Program-made: the position numbers and the translations under genes
Part shown: piece after piece, positions 7,069-15,223 of the stretch
How the letters are laid out: each line of letters begins with the position of its first letter
Numbering within the stretch: the stretch's first letter is position 1
Notes under the pieces: generated by a model
Told to the model about the DNA's origin: nothing
Database searches by the model: none
Seen by the model: only the letters and a program-made list of their open reading frames with translations
Source of the DNA: an uncultured Porphyromonadaceae bacterium
GTDB taxonomy: Bacteria; Bacteroidota; Bacteroidia; Bacteroidales; Muribaculaceae
Length of the DNA: 40,686 nucleotides
Assembly: GCA_900550645.1 (NCBI GenBank)
Contig: URTA01000018.1
Span: 1 to 40,686, forward strand
Direction of reading: 5' to 3'

Positions 7069-9288
7069 ATGTCTGAATCAAAAGTCCGCTCCGCATTGGA
7101 GGAAGCGAGAAAGAACATAACTCGCAATCGGTTGGGTTGCGCTATGCGGTCACTGCGCGGCTGTATGCTGTTGGACAGCCGTTTGTCCTCGTTGGACGCA
7201 CCACTGCGCAGCATTGAGTCTGTCTACAAATACATGGCAGACTACATGGTGGAAGGAGGTACAGATCCAGACCGCAAGAAGTATTTCGACACTGTACGCG
7301 AGGATCTGAATACTCTCTATGACCGCTTTTGCCGCGAACTCGAAGTGGCAGAGTCTCCCGAACTGTATTATTCCCAAGTCCGCACTTTGGGGTTGTTGAG
7401 CAAGACGCTGCCGGCGGTCATCGCAAGTTACCGCAAGGTGGCGAGTGAACTTGCCTTGCTTCCTGCAGATGTTCAAAATGCTGAAAAACAGGCTGAACGC
7501 GAGCGGTTGTTGAAGCATATCTTCAACTATGTATGGACGACATTCCCTCTCACGGCAAACGACCTGACGGAGCTGGTAGGCCTTGCCTCTGACGAGCAAT
7601 CCGACTTCGCAGTCCGCTCGCATATCATAGTTGCATTGTTCCTCGGCTGTGTGAAGTACTATGAGCGTGGACGCATAGAGGCAATGATGGATATCTACGA
7701 CAGAAGCAGCAATGTCGGCATCAAGGCGCGGGCGTTGATGTCTGCAATTCTGGCTGCCTATGCACATTCAAAGCGTGTTTCGTGTGACGACAAGCTCGCG
7801 GCGCGGTTCGGCGTATGGATTGACAATCCTGACAACGCAAAGCGTCTGCGCACGGTAATCATGGACATAATCCGCACTATGGATACCGACCGCATCAACA
7901 AGTCAATGAAGGAGGATTTCATACCCGCTCTGCAAAAGATGAAGCCCGAACTCGACTCGATGCTGAAGAACGGCTCGTCGCCTACAGACATTGAGGGAAA
8001 CCCTGAATGGGAGGAACTTATGGAGAAATCAGGTGTTGGCAAGAAGCTGCGCGAGTTCTCCGAATTGCAAAGTGAGGGGGCGGACATGATGATGTTCGCG
8101 TTCTCCAAGCTCAAAGGCTTCGCGTTCTTCAACGAACTCTCCAACTGGTTTCTGCCTTTCGATGAGAACCACACGCAAATATTGTCGATGAAATCGGCAA
8201 TTCCGTCAAGCATCCTGTCGCTGCTGTCAGTGCCAGGGGCAATGTGCGATTCAGACAAGTATTCATTTGTGTTTTCATTGGAGAAGCTGCCGCAGTCGCA
8301 CCGCGATGCGATGTTCTCGCAGTTGCAGCAGCAGGAGGAAGTTTTGCGGCAGTCCATAGAGGAAGCGACCCTGTCGGCATCAGCATCTGAGAATTTATTC
8401 GCCAATGAATCATTGCGATATATACGTGACCTTAACCGTTTCCTTAAGCTTTTCAAGGACAAGAGCCAATTTGAGGATGTGCTCTGTCCGCCGTTCTCTG
8501 TGGGGCGAATCCCGTTTATGGGCAATACTGTCACTGACGATGCAGAGTCGGTGCAGATGATAGGAGAGTTCTACCTGAAACGGAAATACTATCCCGAGGC
8601 AGAAGCTATGTTCCGCCGGCTTGGCAAGATTGGCGGCGAGGATGCCTCATTGCTTGAGAAGCTGGGCTACACGTTGCAGCAGCAGGGCAAGTATGGCGAG
8701 GCTCTGACTCAATACCGCAAGGCGGAGCTGTTCAACAGTGACAGCCTGTGGCTCGCCAAACGAGTGGCTGGGCTGTGCCGCCGTACAGGTGCTTACGAAG
8801 ATGCAGTGGAGTATTACGATGCTGCACTTCGGAAAGAGCCGGACAACGAGCATTTGCTTATGGGCAAAGGCATTTCCCTTACCAAGCTGAACCGATATGA
8901 CGAGGCACTTAAAGTGTTTTATCAGATGCGGTATGTCAATGAGCAGAATGTCAATGCGTTGCGCTCAATAGCATGGTGCGAGTATATGTTGGGCGACTAT
9001 GGGAAGAGCATAGGCAGCTATATGCGCGTCATTGACAGCGTTGCGGAGCCTGTGGACTATATCAACCTGGGGCATGCCTATCTGTTGAGCGGCAACTACA
9101 AGAAGTGCCTTGAGGTGTATCTCAAGTCGGTAAGCTTGGCTAAGGATACGGTCGCTGGAATAAAATATTTCCTGAGGAACATCAAGGATGATTATGAGCA
9201 GTTGGCAGAAAAAGGCTGCGACAAGACCGCGTTGAATATCATTGTTGACAAGGTGTGTGAAGCTGCATTCGTTTCTCCTGCGCAGTAG
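7069..9288 (+). CDS. Tetratricopeptide repeat protein
   Basis: This is a protein of about 739 residues without a signal peptide. I prefer the ATG at 7069 (MSESKVRSALEEARKN) over the in-frame GTG at 7030 because the latter adds a 13-residue non-conserved tail. The N-terminal two thirds are helical with no recognised domain. From about residue 490 to 690 there are at least five TPR motifs (for example YPEAEAMFRRLGKIG, YGEALTQYRKAELFN, YEDAVEYYDAALRKEPDN, YDEALKVFYQMRYVN, YGKSIGSYMRVIDS). TPRs serve protein-protein contacts; the protein is probably a cytoplasmic scaffold. A short unknown gene and a YiiX-like hydrolase follow on the same strand at 69 and 9 nt. Partner and function are unknown. 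Confidence 0.88.
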   Translation: MSESKVRSALEEARKNITRNRLGCAMRSLRGCMLLDSRLSSLDAPLRSIESVYKYMADYMVEGGTDPDRKKYFDTVREDLNTLYDRFCRELEVAESPELYYSQVRTLGLLSKTLPAVIASYRKVASELALLPADVQNAEKQAERERLLKHIFNYVWTTFPLTANDLTELVGLASDEQSDFAVRSHIIVALFLGCVKYYERGRIEAMMDIYDRSSNVGIKARALMSAILAAYAHSKRVSCDDKLAARFGVWIDNPDNAKRLRTVIMDIIRTMDTDRINKSMKEDFIPALQKMKPELDSMLKNGSSPTDIEGNPEWEELMEKSGVGKKLREFSELQSEGADMMMFAFSKLKGFAFFNELSNWFLPFDENHTQILSMKSAIPSSILSLLSVPGAMCDSDKYSFVFSLEKLPQSHRDAMFSQLQQQEEVLRQSIEEATLSASASENLFANESLRYIRDLNRFLKLFKDKSQFEDVLCPPFSVGRIPFMGNTVTDDAESVQMIGEFYLKRKYYPEAEAMFRRLGKIGGEDASLLEKLGYTLQQQGKYGEALTQYRKAELFNSDSLWLAKRVAGLCRRTGAYEDAVEYYDAALRKEPDNEHLLMGKGISLTKLNRYDEALKVFYQMRYVNEQNVNALRSIAWCEYMLGDYGKSIGSYMRVIDSVAEPVDYINLGHAYLLSGNYKKCLEVYLKSVSLAKDTVAGIKYFLRNIKDDYEQLAEKGCDKTALNIIVDKVCEAAFVSPAQ

Positions 9289-9357
9289 GTCATTTCATGG
9301 GCGTATGCCGCGAACTATATCTGCAAATAATGTGTTTTGCTGATAAATTAGGTCGTC

Positions 9358-9717
9358 ATGATTACTGAAACTGTTATATATGAAATGTACAAGGCATACA
9401 GCAGACGCCGTATGAGTGATTTGGACTCGCGTCTGCATCACTTCGTTGGATTGCTGTCGGAGAAGCACAAAATCCGGGAGACGGATACGGAGATATTTGT
9501 GGACAGCCTTGAGGAAAGCAACTTCTTCCGCCGCTTCCTGAAACGCAGCATCATGGCGGTTGTCGAGTTTGACAAGTATGTTGCTTTCGTGTTCCGCACA
9601 CACATAATTTTTTTCAACAGAGAAACCCCTGAAATCAACATCCACATACGCCGCGAGAAGAAGAAAACGTTCTGGCAACGGCTGTTCAAGGGTTCATTTT
9701 CAAAAGGACTAAATTGA
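9358..9717 (+). CDS. Hypothetical protein, 119 residues
   Basis: This is a short basic protein with mixed alpha/beta character (MITETVIYEMYKAYSRRR start; IMAVVEFDKYVAFVFRTHIIFF in the middle; a strongly basic KKKTFWQRLFKGSF end). There is no signal peptide or clear membrane segment. I do not recognise the family. It is supported as a gene by its position in a same-strand run, 69 nt after the TPR gene and 9 nt before the YiiX-like gene, and by the absence of any better frame. Confidence 0.65.
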   Translation: MITETVIYEMYKAYSRRRMSDLDSRLHHFVGLLSEKHKIRETDTEIFVDSLEESNFFRRFLKRSIMAVVEFDKYVAFVFRTHIIFFNRETPEINIHIRREKKKTFWQRLFKGSFSKGLN

Positions 9718-9726
9718 GATGAGTTA

Positions 9727-10245
9727 TTGAATAGATTGCTTATCATCGCAATGGTGATATTGTTCCCTTTCGTGAATGGGTACTGCCTGAATCAAGGGGA
9801 TATCGTTTTCCAGACGTCCAAGTCGTCCCAGTCTAAATACATCGCGTTGGCTACTAATTCCGCGTACACGCATTGTGGCGTAATAGTCAAAGTGAAAAAT
9901 AAGGATTACGTGCTGGAAGCGTCGAAAACAGTGCAGCTTACGCCCCTCAACAAATGGATTGCCAAGGGGCGTTCAGGTAAGTACAAAGTGAGAAAATGCA
10001 CAATCCGCAACTTCAAAGTCAATGTGAGCAAGTACCTGAACAAGCCTTACGACACACAGTTCAAGTGGAGCGATGCCAAGATGTACTGTTCGGAATTGGT
10101 GTACAAGGTGTATTTGGACAACGGCATAACCCTCTGCAAACTCAGAAAGGTGAAGGACTACAATGTGTCCTCGATGAAAAAGTACCTGAAGCAACGTGGC
10201 ATAAGCTTGGAGCAATTGGTGGTTGCTCCCTCCGATTTGCTGTAG
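9727..10245 (+). CDS. YiiX/YebB-like permuted papain-fold cysteine hydrolase (TTG start)
   Basis: This 172-residue protein matches the YiiX/YebB (C92-type, permuted NlpC/P60) family: GDIVFQTSKSSQSKYIALATNS, YTHCGVIV with H49, LEASKTVQLTPLNKW with E64, and YCSELVYKVY with nucleophile C121. The permuted order, His before Cys, is characteristic. Members are amidase- or acyl-hydrolase-like; the substrate is unknown here. The best start is TTG at 9727, which gives a proper signal peptide (MNRLLIIAMVILFPFVNG); the next ATG (9751) would remove its basic N-terminus, and an in-frame TGA at 9715 forbids anything further upstream. Export to the periplasm is therefore predicted. The gene ends before a strong hairpin and faces ileS. 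Confidence 0.88.
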   Translation: MNRLLIIAMVILFPFVNGYCLNQGDIVFQTSKSSQSKYIALATNSAYTHCGVIVKVKNKDYVLEASKTVQLTPLNKWIAKGRSGKYKVRKCTIRNFKVNVSKYLNKPYDTQFKWSDAKMYCSELVYKVYLDNGITLCKLRKVKDYNVSSMKKYLKQRGISLEQLVVAPSDLL

Positions 10246-10266
10246 TGTACCATAATAGCTAACGCA

Positions 10267-10299
10267 TCAAGGCGCAGCTCATTGCGAGCTGCGCCTTGA
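10267..10299. terminator. Bidirectional hairpin terminator
   Basis: A perfect 14-bp stem (TCAAGGCGCAGCTC and its complement) with a 5-nt loop lies between the convergent YiiX-like gene and ileS. No long T-run follows on either strand, so strength is uncertain, but the position suits termination of both. Confidence 0.75.
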
Positions 10300-10326
10300 C
10301 GTTATATGAGACTTTATGTGAGGAAA

Positions 10327-13300
10327 TCAGCTATTGCTCTTGCGGACAAGAACTTTAGCGTCAATGCCTTCGATTTCGAGAGGCATTGCATCTGCATCAT
10401 CTATAGCGTCTGCCAACGTAAGCGAGGAGGCGAGTACTTGCGATGAGATGTAGCTGCTGAACTCGTTGACAGCACCCTCGATGGCGGCATCGCGTGTCAG
10501 TGTCACATCCACCTTGTCGGTGATTTCATACTGGTTGCCCTTGCGGATGTTCTGTATGCGCTTTACGATTTCGCGAGCCATGCCCTCGTTGATGAGTTCG
10601 GGGGTGAGCGAGATGTCGAGAGCCACGGTCAGCGAGCTGTCGTTGGTGACAAGCCATCCGGGAACATCCTCAGCTATGATTTCCACGTCGTCGAGCGTGA
10701 CTACGGGCGCACCGTCGAGCTGAGCGAATGTGAACTTGCCGTCGGCTTCGAGCTGTGCAATGTCAGTCTGCGGCATTTCGGAGATGGCTTTGCCCAGGGC
10801 TTTCATTATCTTGCCGTAGCGCGGGCCGAGTTTCTTGAAGTCGGCTTTCACACGCTTGACAAGTCCGCTCTGCTCGTTGTCAACTATCTTGATTTCCTTG
10901 ACGTTGACTTCGGCCTTAACGATGTCGGCGATAGCCTCCACGTCTGCACGCTGACGCTGCGAGGTAACTGGTATAAGAAGCGTCTGCAGCGGCTGACGTA
11001 CCTTTATGTTGACCTTGCGGCGCAGGGCCAGCACGTTTGAGGTGATAGCCTGTGCCAGGTTCATGCGGCGTTCCAAGTCGGCATCGATGAGCGATGTATC
11101 GGCTTTCGGGAAGAGAGCCAGATGCACAGGTGTATATTCCTTGTCAGTAACAGGTGCCATAAGGTCGCTGTACAGGCGGTCTGCGTAGAACGGTGTGAAT
11201 GGAGCCATGAGCAGGGCAATCGTCTTCAGGCAGGAGTAGAGTGTCTGGTATGCAGACAGCTTGTCCTCTGTCATTTTGCCTGCCCAGAAACGCTTGCGGT
11301 TCAGGCGCACATACCAGTTGCTGAGGTTGTCGTCGACAAATGCTGATATTGCGCGGGCAGCCTTGGTGGGTTCATACTCATCCAGGTCTTTCTGCACCTC
11401 CGCTATGAGGGAGTTGAGCAGCGACAGAATCCAGCGGTCTATCTCGGGACGGCGGTCGAAGGCGACTTCCGGCTCACTGCCGACAAAACCGTCTACATTG
11501 GCGTATATGGCGAAGAACTTGTAGGTGTTGTAGATGGTGGCAAAGAGTTTGCGCGAAACTTCCTTCACACCTTCCTCGTCAAACTTGAGGTTTTCCCACG
11601 GCGACGAGTTCTCGATCATGTACCAGCGCACAGGGTCAGAACCGTATTTGTCGAGGGTGACAAACGGGTCAACAGCATTGCCTTTGCGCTTAGACATTTT
11701 GTCGCCATGCTTGTCGAGTACAAGGCCGTTGGATATGACGGCTTTGTATGACTTGGTGTCGAATACCATGCCGGCAATCGCGTGCAGGGTGAAGAACCAG
11801 CCGCGAGTTTGGTCAACGCCCTCGGCGATGAAGTCTGCGGGGTATACTTCGCCTTTGTCAAATGCCTCCTTGTTTTCGAACGGGTAATGTATTTGTGCGT
11901 AAGGCATTGCGCCGGAGTCGAACCACACGTCGATGAGGTCAGTCTCTCGCTTCATGGGTTTTCCGGACGGCGACACGAGCATGATATAGTCAGCATACGG
12001 GCGGTGAACGTCGATGTTGCTGTAGTTTTCGGCTGTAAACACACCTGGCACAAACCCTTTTTCCTTGAGCGGGTTGGAGGTCATTACGCCGGCTGCTACG
12101 GCTTTCTCTATTTCGTCATATAGTTCCTGATAAGAGCCGATGCAGATCTCCTCTGTGCCGTCCTCTGTGCGCCATATCGGCAGGGGAGTGCCCCAGTAGC
12201 GGCTGCGGGAGAGATTCCAGTCCTGGAGGTTTTCGAGCCACTTGCCGAAGCGACCGGAGCCAGTTGATGCCGGTTTCCAGAGTATCTCGTTGTTCAGCTC
12301 GATTAGGCGGTCGCGTGCTGCAGTGGTGCGTATGAACCAGCTGTCAAGCGGGTAGTACAGCACGGGTTTGTCAGTACGCCAGCAATGCGGGTAATTGTGT
12401 GTCTGTTTCTCGATGCGGAAAGCGTCGCCACCTTTTTTCAGCTCCAGAGCCAGTTCGATGTTGAGGTCTTCTGCCTTAGCAGCGGCCTCTTCGTCGTATT
12501 TGCCGTTGGGGTTGAAACGCGGGTCGTAAGCGTTTTTGACATACTGGCCTGCATGACGGCTGTACTTATTCATGTCAACGCATTTTTCCACGAAGACGGG
12601 AGCAAGCTCGTCCGTCAGGTAATAGCGTCCACGCAGGTCAACCATAGGTCGTGTCTCGCCGCGCGGTGTCACCATGAACAGTCCGGGGATGCCGGCGTCG
12701 CGTGCCACCTTGGCATCGTCTGCACCGAATGTAGGCGCAATGTGCACGATACCCGTACCGTCGTCTACGGAAACATAGTCGCCGGGGATTACACGGAATG
12801 CCTCGTCTGACATTTCCACGAAACGGTCAGTGCCGACTGCGAACACCTTTTCCGGGTGCTTCTCGGCGGCCGCGTTAACAAAGTCGGCCGCGTTGATGCC
12901 GCACTTCTCCGCTGGCTTCACCCAAGGCATCAGCTGGCGGTAACGCATGCCGATGAGGTCTGTACCTTTGAAACGAGCCACGATGCGGTAGGGGACAACC
13001 TTGTCGCCCGGCTTGAAGCTGTCGATGTCGGACTTTTCGCCGTCTGCCTTGAAATAGCTTTTGACGAGCGGCTCGGCTATCATGACGGTAATTTTGTCGC
13101 CGGTATAGGGGTTGTATGTGCGCAGGGCTACGTATTCAAACTTCGGTCCGACACACAGGGCCGTGTTTGAGGGGAGTGTCCACGGCGTTGTTGTCCAGGC
13201 CATGAAGCAGGGCTTGCCCCAGCCTGACATTGACTCGGGAGCGTCCACAATCTCAAACAGGACTGTTGCCGTCGTGTCCTTGACATCGCGGTAACATCCG

Positions 13301-13896
13301 GGCTGATTCAGCTCGTGGGAACTGAGGCCTGTGCCGGCGGCGGGGGAGTACGGCTGTATGGTATACCCCTTGTATAGGTAGCCTTTGTCATAGAGTTGGC
13401 GTAGCAGCCACCATACGGACTCGATGTAGCGGCTGTCGTATGTGATGTACGGGTTGTCAAGGTCAACCCAGTAACCCATGCGGTGCGTCAGGTCAGTCCA
13501 TTCCTTGGTGTATTTCATCACCTCGCGGCGGCAGGCTGCATTGTATTCGTCTACGGAAATCTTCTTGCCGATGTCCTCCTTAGTAATGCCGAGTGTCTTT
13601 TCCACACCGAGTTCTACAGGCAGGCCGTGGGTGTCCCAACCAGCTTTGCGCTTGACCTGATAGCCCTGCATAGTCTTGTAGCGGCAGAAAATATCCTTGA
13701 TTGTGCGTGCCATGACGTGGTGTATGCCCGGCATGCCGTTTGCGGACGGAGGTCCCTCAAAAAAGACGAAGGACTTGCCGCCTTCGCGCTCGCTCATGCT
13801 GCGCTCAAACAGTGAACATTCGTCCCACTGATGCAGCATTTCCCGGTTAACCTCGGGCAGGTTGAGCTGACTGTTGTATTCCTTGAATTTGCTCAT
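10327..13896 (-). CDS. ileS: Isoleucyl-tRNA synthetase, class 2 (IleRS2-like)
   Basis: This 1189-residue enzyme charges tRNA-Ile. The Rossmann-fold signature is present as NGMPGIHHVMARTIKD: the usual HxGH is replaced by G57-I-H-H60. The KMSKR loop is intact (GDKMSKRKGNAVDP). The editing domain (for example GWDTHGLPVE before it and the THNYPHCWRTDKP region after it) and a long C-terminal domain are of normal order. The absence of an obvious C-terminal zinc finger and the length point to the eukaryote-like IleRS2 type, which is generally mupirocin-tolerant. It follows ddl at 46 nt and is probably co-transcribed from the promoter at 15174-15205. Confidence 0.97.
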   Translation of the reverse strand: MSKFKEYNSQLNLPEVNREMLHQWDECSLFERSMSEREGGKSFVFFEGPPSANGMPGIHHVMARTIKDIFCRYKTMQGYQVKRKAGWDTHGLPVELGVEKTLGITKEDIGKKISVDEYNAACRREVMKYTKEWTDLTHRMGYWVDLDNPYITYDSRYIESVWWLLRQLYDKGYLYKGYTIQPYSPAAGTGLSSHELNQPGCYRDVKDTTATVLFEIVDAPESMSGWGKPCFMAWTTTPWTLPSNTALCVGPKFEYVALRTYNPYTGDKITVMIAEPLVKSYFKADGEKSDIDSFKPGDKVVPYRIVARFKGTDLIGMRYRQLMPWVKPAEKCGINAADFVNAAAEKHPEKVFAVGTDRFVEMSDEAFRVIPGDYVSVDDGTGIVHIAPTFGADDAKVARDAGIPGLFMVTPRGETRPMVDLRGRYYLTDELAPVFVEKCVDMNKYSRHAGQYVKNAYDPRFNPNGKYDEEAAAKAEDLNIELALELKKGGDAFRIEKQTHNYPHCWRTDKPVLYYPLDSWFIRTTAARDRLIELNNEILWKPASTGSGRFGKWLENLQDWNLSRSRYWGTPLPIWRTEDGTEEICIGSYQELYDEIEKAVAAGVMTSNPLKEKGFVPGVFTAENYSNIDVHRPYADYIMLVSPSGKPMKRETDLIDVWFDSGAMPYAQIHYPFENKEAFDKGEVYPADFIAEGVDQTRGWFFTLHAIAGMVFDTKSYKAVISNGLVLDKHGDKMSKRKGNAVDPFVTLDKYGSDPVRWYMIENSSPWENLKFDEEGVKEVSRKLFATIYNTYKFFAIYANVDGFVGSEPEVAFDRRPEIDRWILSLLNSLIAEVQKDLDEYEPTKAARAISAFVDDNLSNWYVRLNRKRFWAGKMTEDKLSAYQTLYSCLKTIALLMAPFTPFYADRLYSDLMAPVTDKEYTPVHLALFPKADTSLIDADLERRMNLAQAITSNVLALRRKVNIKVRQPLQTLLIPVTSQRQRADVEAIADIVKAEVNVKEIKIVDNEQSGLVKRVKADFKKLGPRYGKIMKALGKAISEMPQTDIAQLEADGKFTFAQLDGAPVVTLDDVEIIAEDVPGWLVTNDSSLTVALDISLTPELINEGMAREIVKRIQNIRKGNQYEITDKVDVTLTRDAAIEGAVNEFSSYISSQVLASSLTLADAIDDADAMPLEIEGIDAKVLVRKSNS

Positions 13897-13942
13897 ATAC
13901 AGTTCGTGTCTTGGGTTTTCAAATGTGTTGGTCGTGTGTCGG

Positions 13943-15130
13943 TCACTTCTTCATCATCTTGCCACCTTTCAGTCCGGGTCCGAGGGCGAAGATGTTATGG
14001 TCATAGCTGAATGTCTTACGGTCAGTCTCGCGCTTGCGGCGCAGAGCCAGCTGCACGAGGGTGTCCATAAGACCGGAGAATGACAGTCCTGATGCTTCCC
14101 ACAGGTAGAATGACAGCGATCCTGGAATGGTGTTTATTTCGTTGACATAGACTGAATTGTCCTTTTCGTCAATCATCACGTCTACGCGGCTCACGCCGTG
14201 GCATGACAATACTCGGAAAGTCTCGCCAGCCAGATGCTGTATTCTTTCGCTTATTTCCGCAGGGAGGTCAGCCGGGATGCGCTTGTCACTGGCTTGCATG
14301 CCTTTGGCAGACTTTGAGCCGCCCATGTACTTGTCCTCATAGCTTAGGATGTCGCCTGTCTTGATAGGCTCTTCGCATACTGACGACTTATGCTCGTCGG
14401 CATCGCCGAGTACGGAGCAGTTTATCTCCTTGAGCTGCTCGATCATGTGTTCGATGATGATGCGCTGAGAGAAGCGGGCGGCGTTGTCGATGCGCTCAAC
14501 CAGCTGCTCGCGGTTGGCAGCCTTGCCGATGCCGACACTCGAGCCGAGGTTGGCGGGCTTGACTATCACAGGGTATCCGAGACGGCTTTCCACATCAGCG
14601 ATTATCGCATCGCGGTCACGCAGCCACTGCTTGTCGGTACACCATGCGTAGTCCACCACGGGGATGCCGCACTCGCGCAGAATCATCTTCATTGTAATCT
14701 TGTCCATGCCGTTGGCACTTGACAGCGTGTTACATCCGGCGAAGGGGATGCCGATAGTTTCCAGCAGTCCCTCGAACACGCCGTCCTCGCAGTTTGTGCC
14801 GTGCAGCACGGGTATGACGACATGTATTTCAGCCACAATTTTCTGCTTCTTCATGAAGCCTGAAGCCTTGGCCTCATACAGGTTGAAATCGCCGTATTCA
14901 GGTCGCATGAACACCTCTGTTGCCTTGTCAGTCAAAGCCTTAAGATCCTTATAGTTGGCGATGGTGAGCAGACAGTCGCCGGTATACCAGCGTCCACCCT
15001 TGGAGATGTAGATGGGTATGATGTTATACTTGTCCTTGTCGAAAGCGTTGATAGCTTGCAAGGCTGAAATCACCGATATTTCATGCTCCACGGAGCGTCC
15101 TCCGAAGAACACAGCTACGTTTGTCTTCAT
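13943..15130 (-). CDS. ddl: D-alanine--D-alanine ligase
   Basis: This 395-residue ATP-grasp enzyme joins two D-alanines for peptidoglycan synthesis in the cytoplasm. Visible signatures are FFGGRSVEHEISVISA at the N-terminus, GVFEGLLETIGIPFAG, the ATP-grasp VIVKPANLGSSVGIGKA, and the active-site end YVNEINTIPGS. The length fits the longer DdlA-type enzymes. Ile replaces the common Val in NEVNT, a mild change. Specificity (D-Ala against D-Lac or D-Ser) cannot be settled by eye. A consensus promoter lies about 44 nt upstream, and ileS follows. Confidence 0.96.
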   Translation of the reverse strand: MKTNVAVFFGGRSVEHEISVISALQAINAFDKDKYNIIPIYISKGGRWYTGDCLLTIANYKDLKALTDKATEVFMRPEYGDFNLYEAKASGFMKKQKIVAEIHVVIPVLHGTNCEDGVFEGLLETIGIPFAGCNTLSSANGMDKITMKMILRECGIPVVDYAWCTDKQWLRDRDAIIADVESRLGYPVIVKPANLGSSVGIGKAANREQLVERIDNAARFSQRIIIEHMIEQLKEINCSVLGDADEHKSSVCEEPIKTGDILSYEDKYMGGSKSAKGMQASDKRIPADLPAEISERIQHLAGETFRVLSCHGVSRVDVMIDEKDNSVYVNEINTIPGSLSFYLWEASGLSFSGLMDTLVQLALRRKRETDRKTFSYDHNIFALGPGLKGGKMMKK

Positions 15131-15173
15131 ATTGTGTATGTACTTCGTGTGTGTGTGCTGTCCTAATAACCTG

Positions 15174-15205
15174 CAAATTTAGCACAATCCGATGAATTTC
15201 ACAAA
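15174..15205 (-). promoter_or_regulatory. Bacteroidetes-type promoter for ddl-ileS
   Basis: Read on the minus strand: a -33 TTTG (15205-15202), a 20-nt spacer and a -7 TAAATTTG (15181-15174) match the consensus exactly. The predicted transcript starts near 15168, about 40 nt before ddl. Confidence 0.75.
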
Positions 15206-15223
15206 CGAAAAACGTGTGACCGG

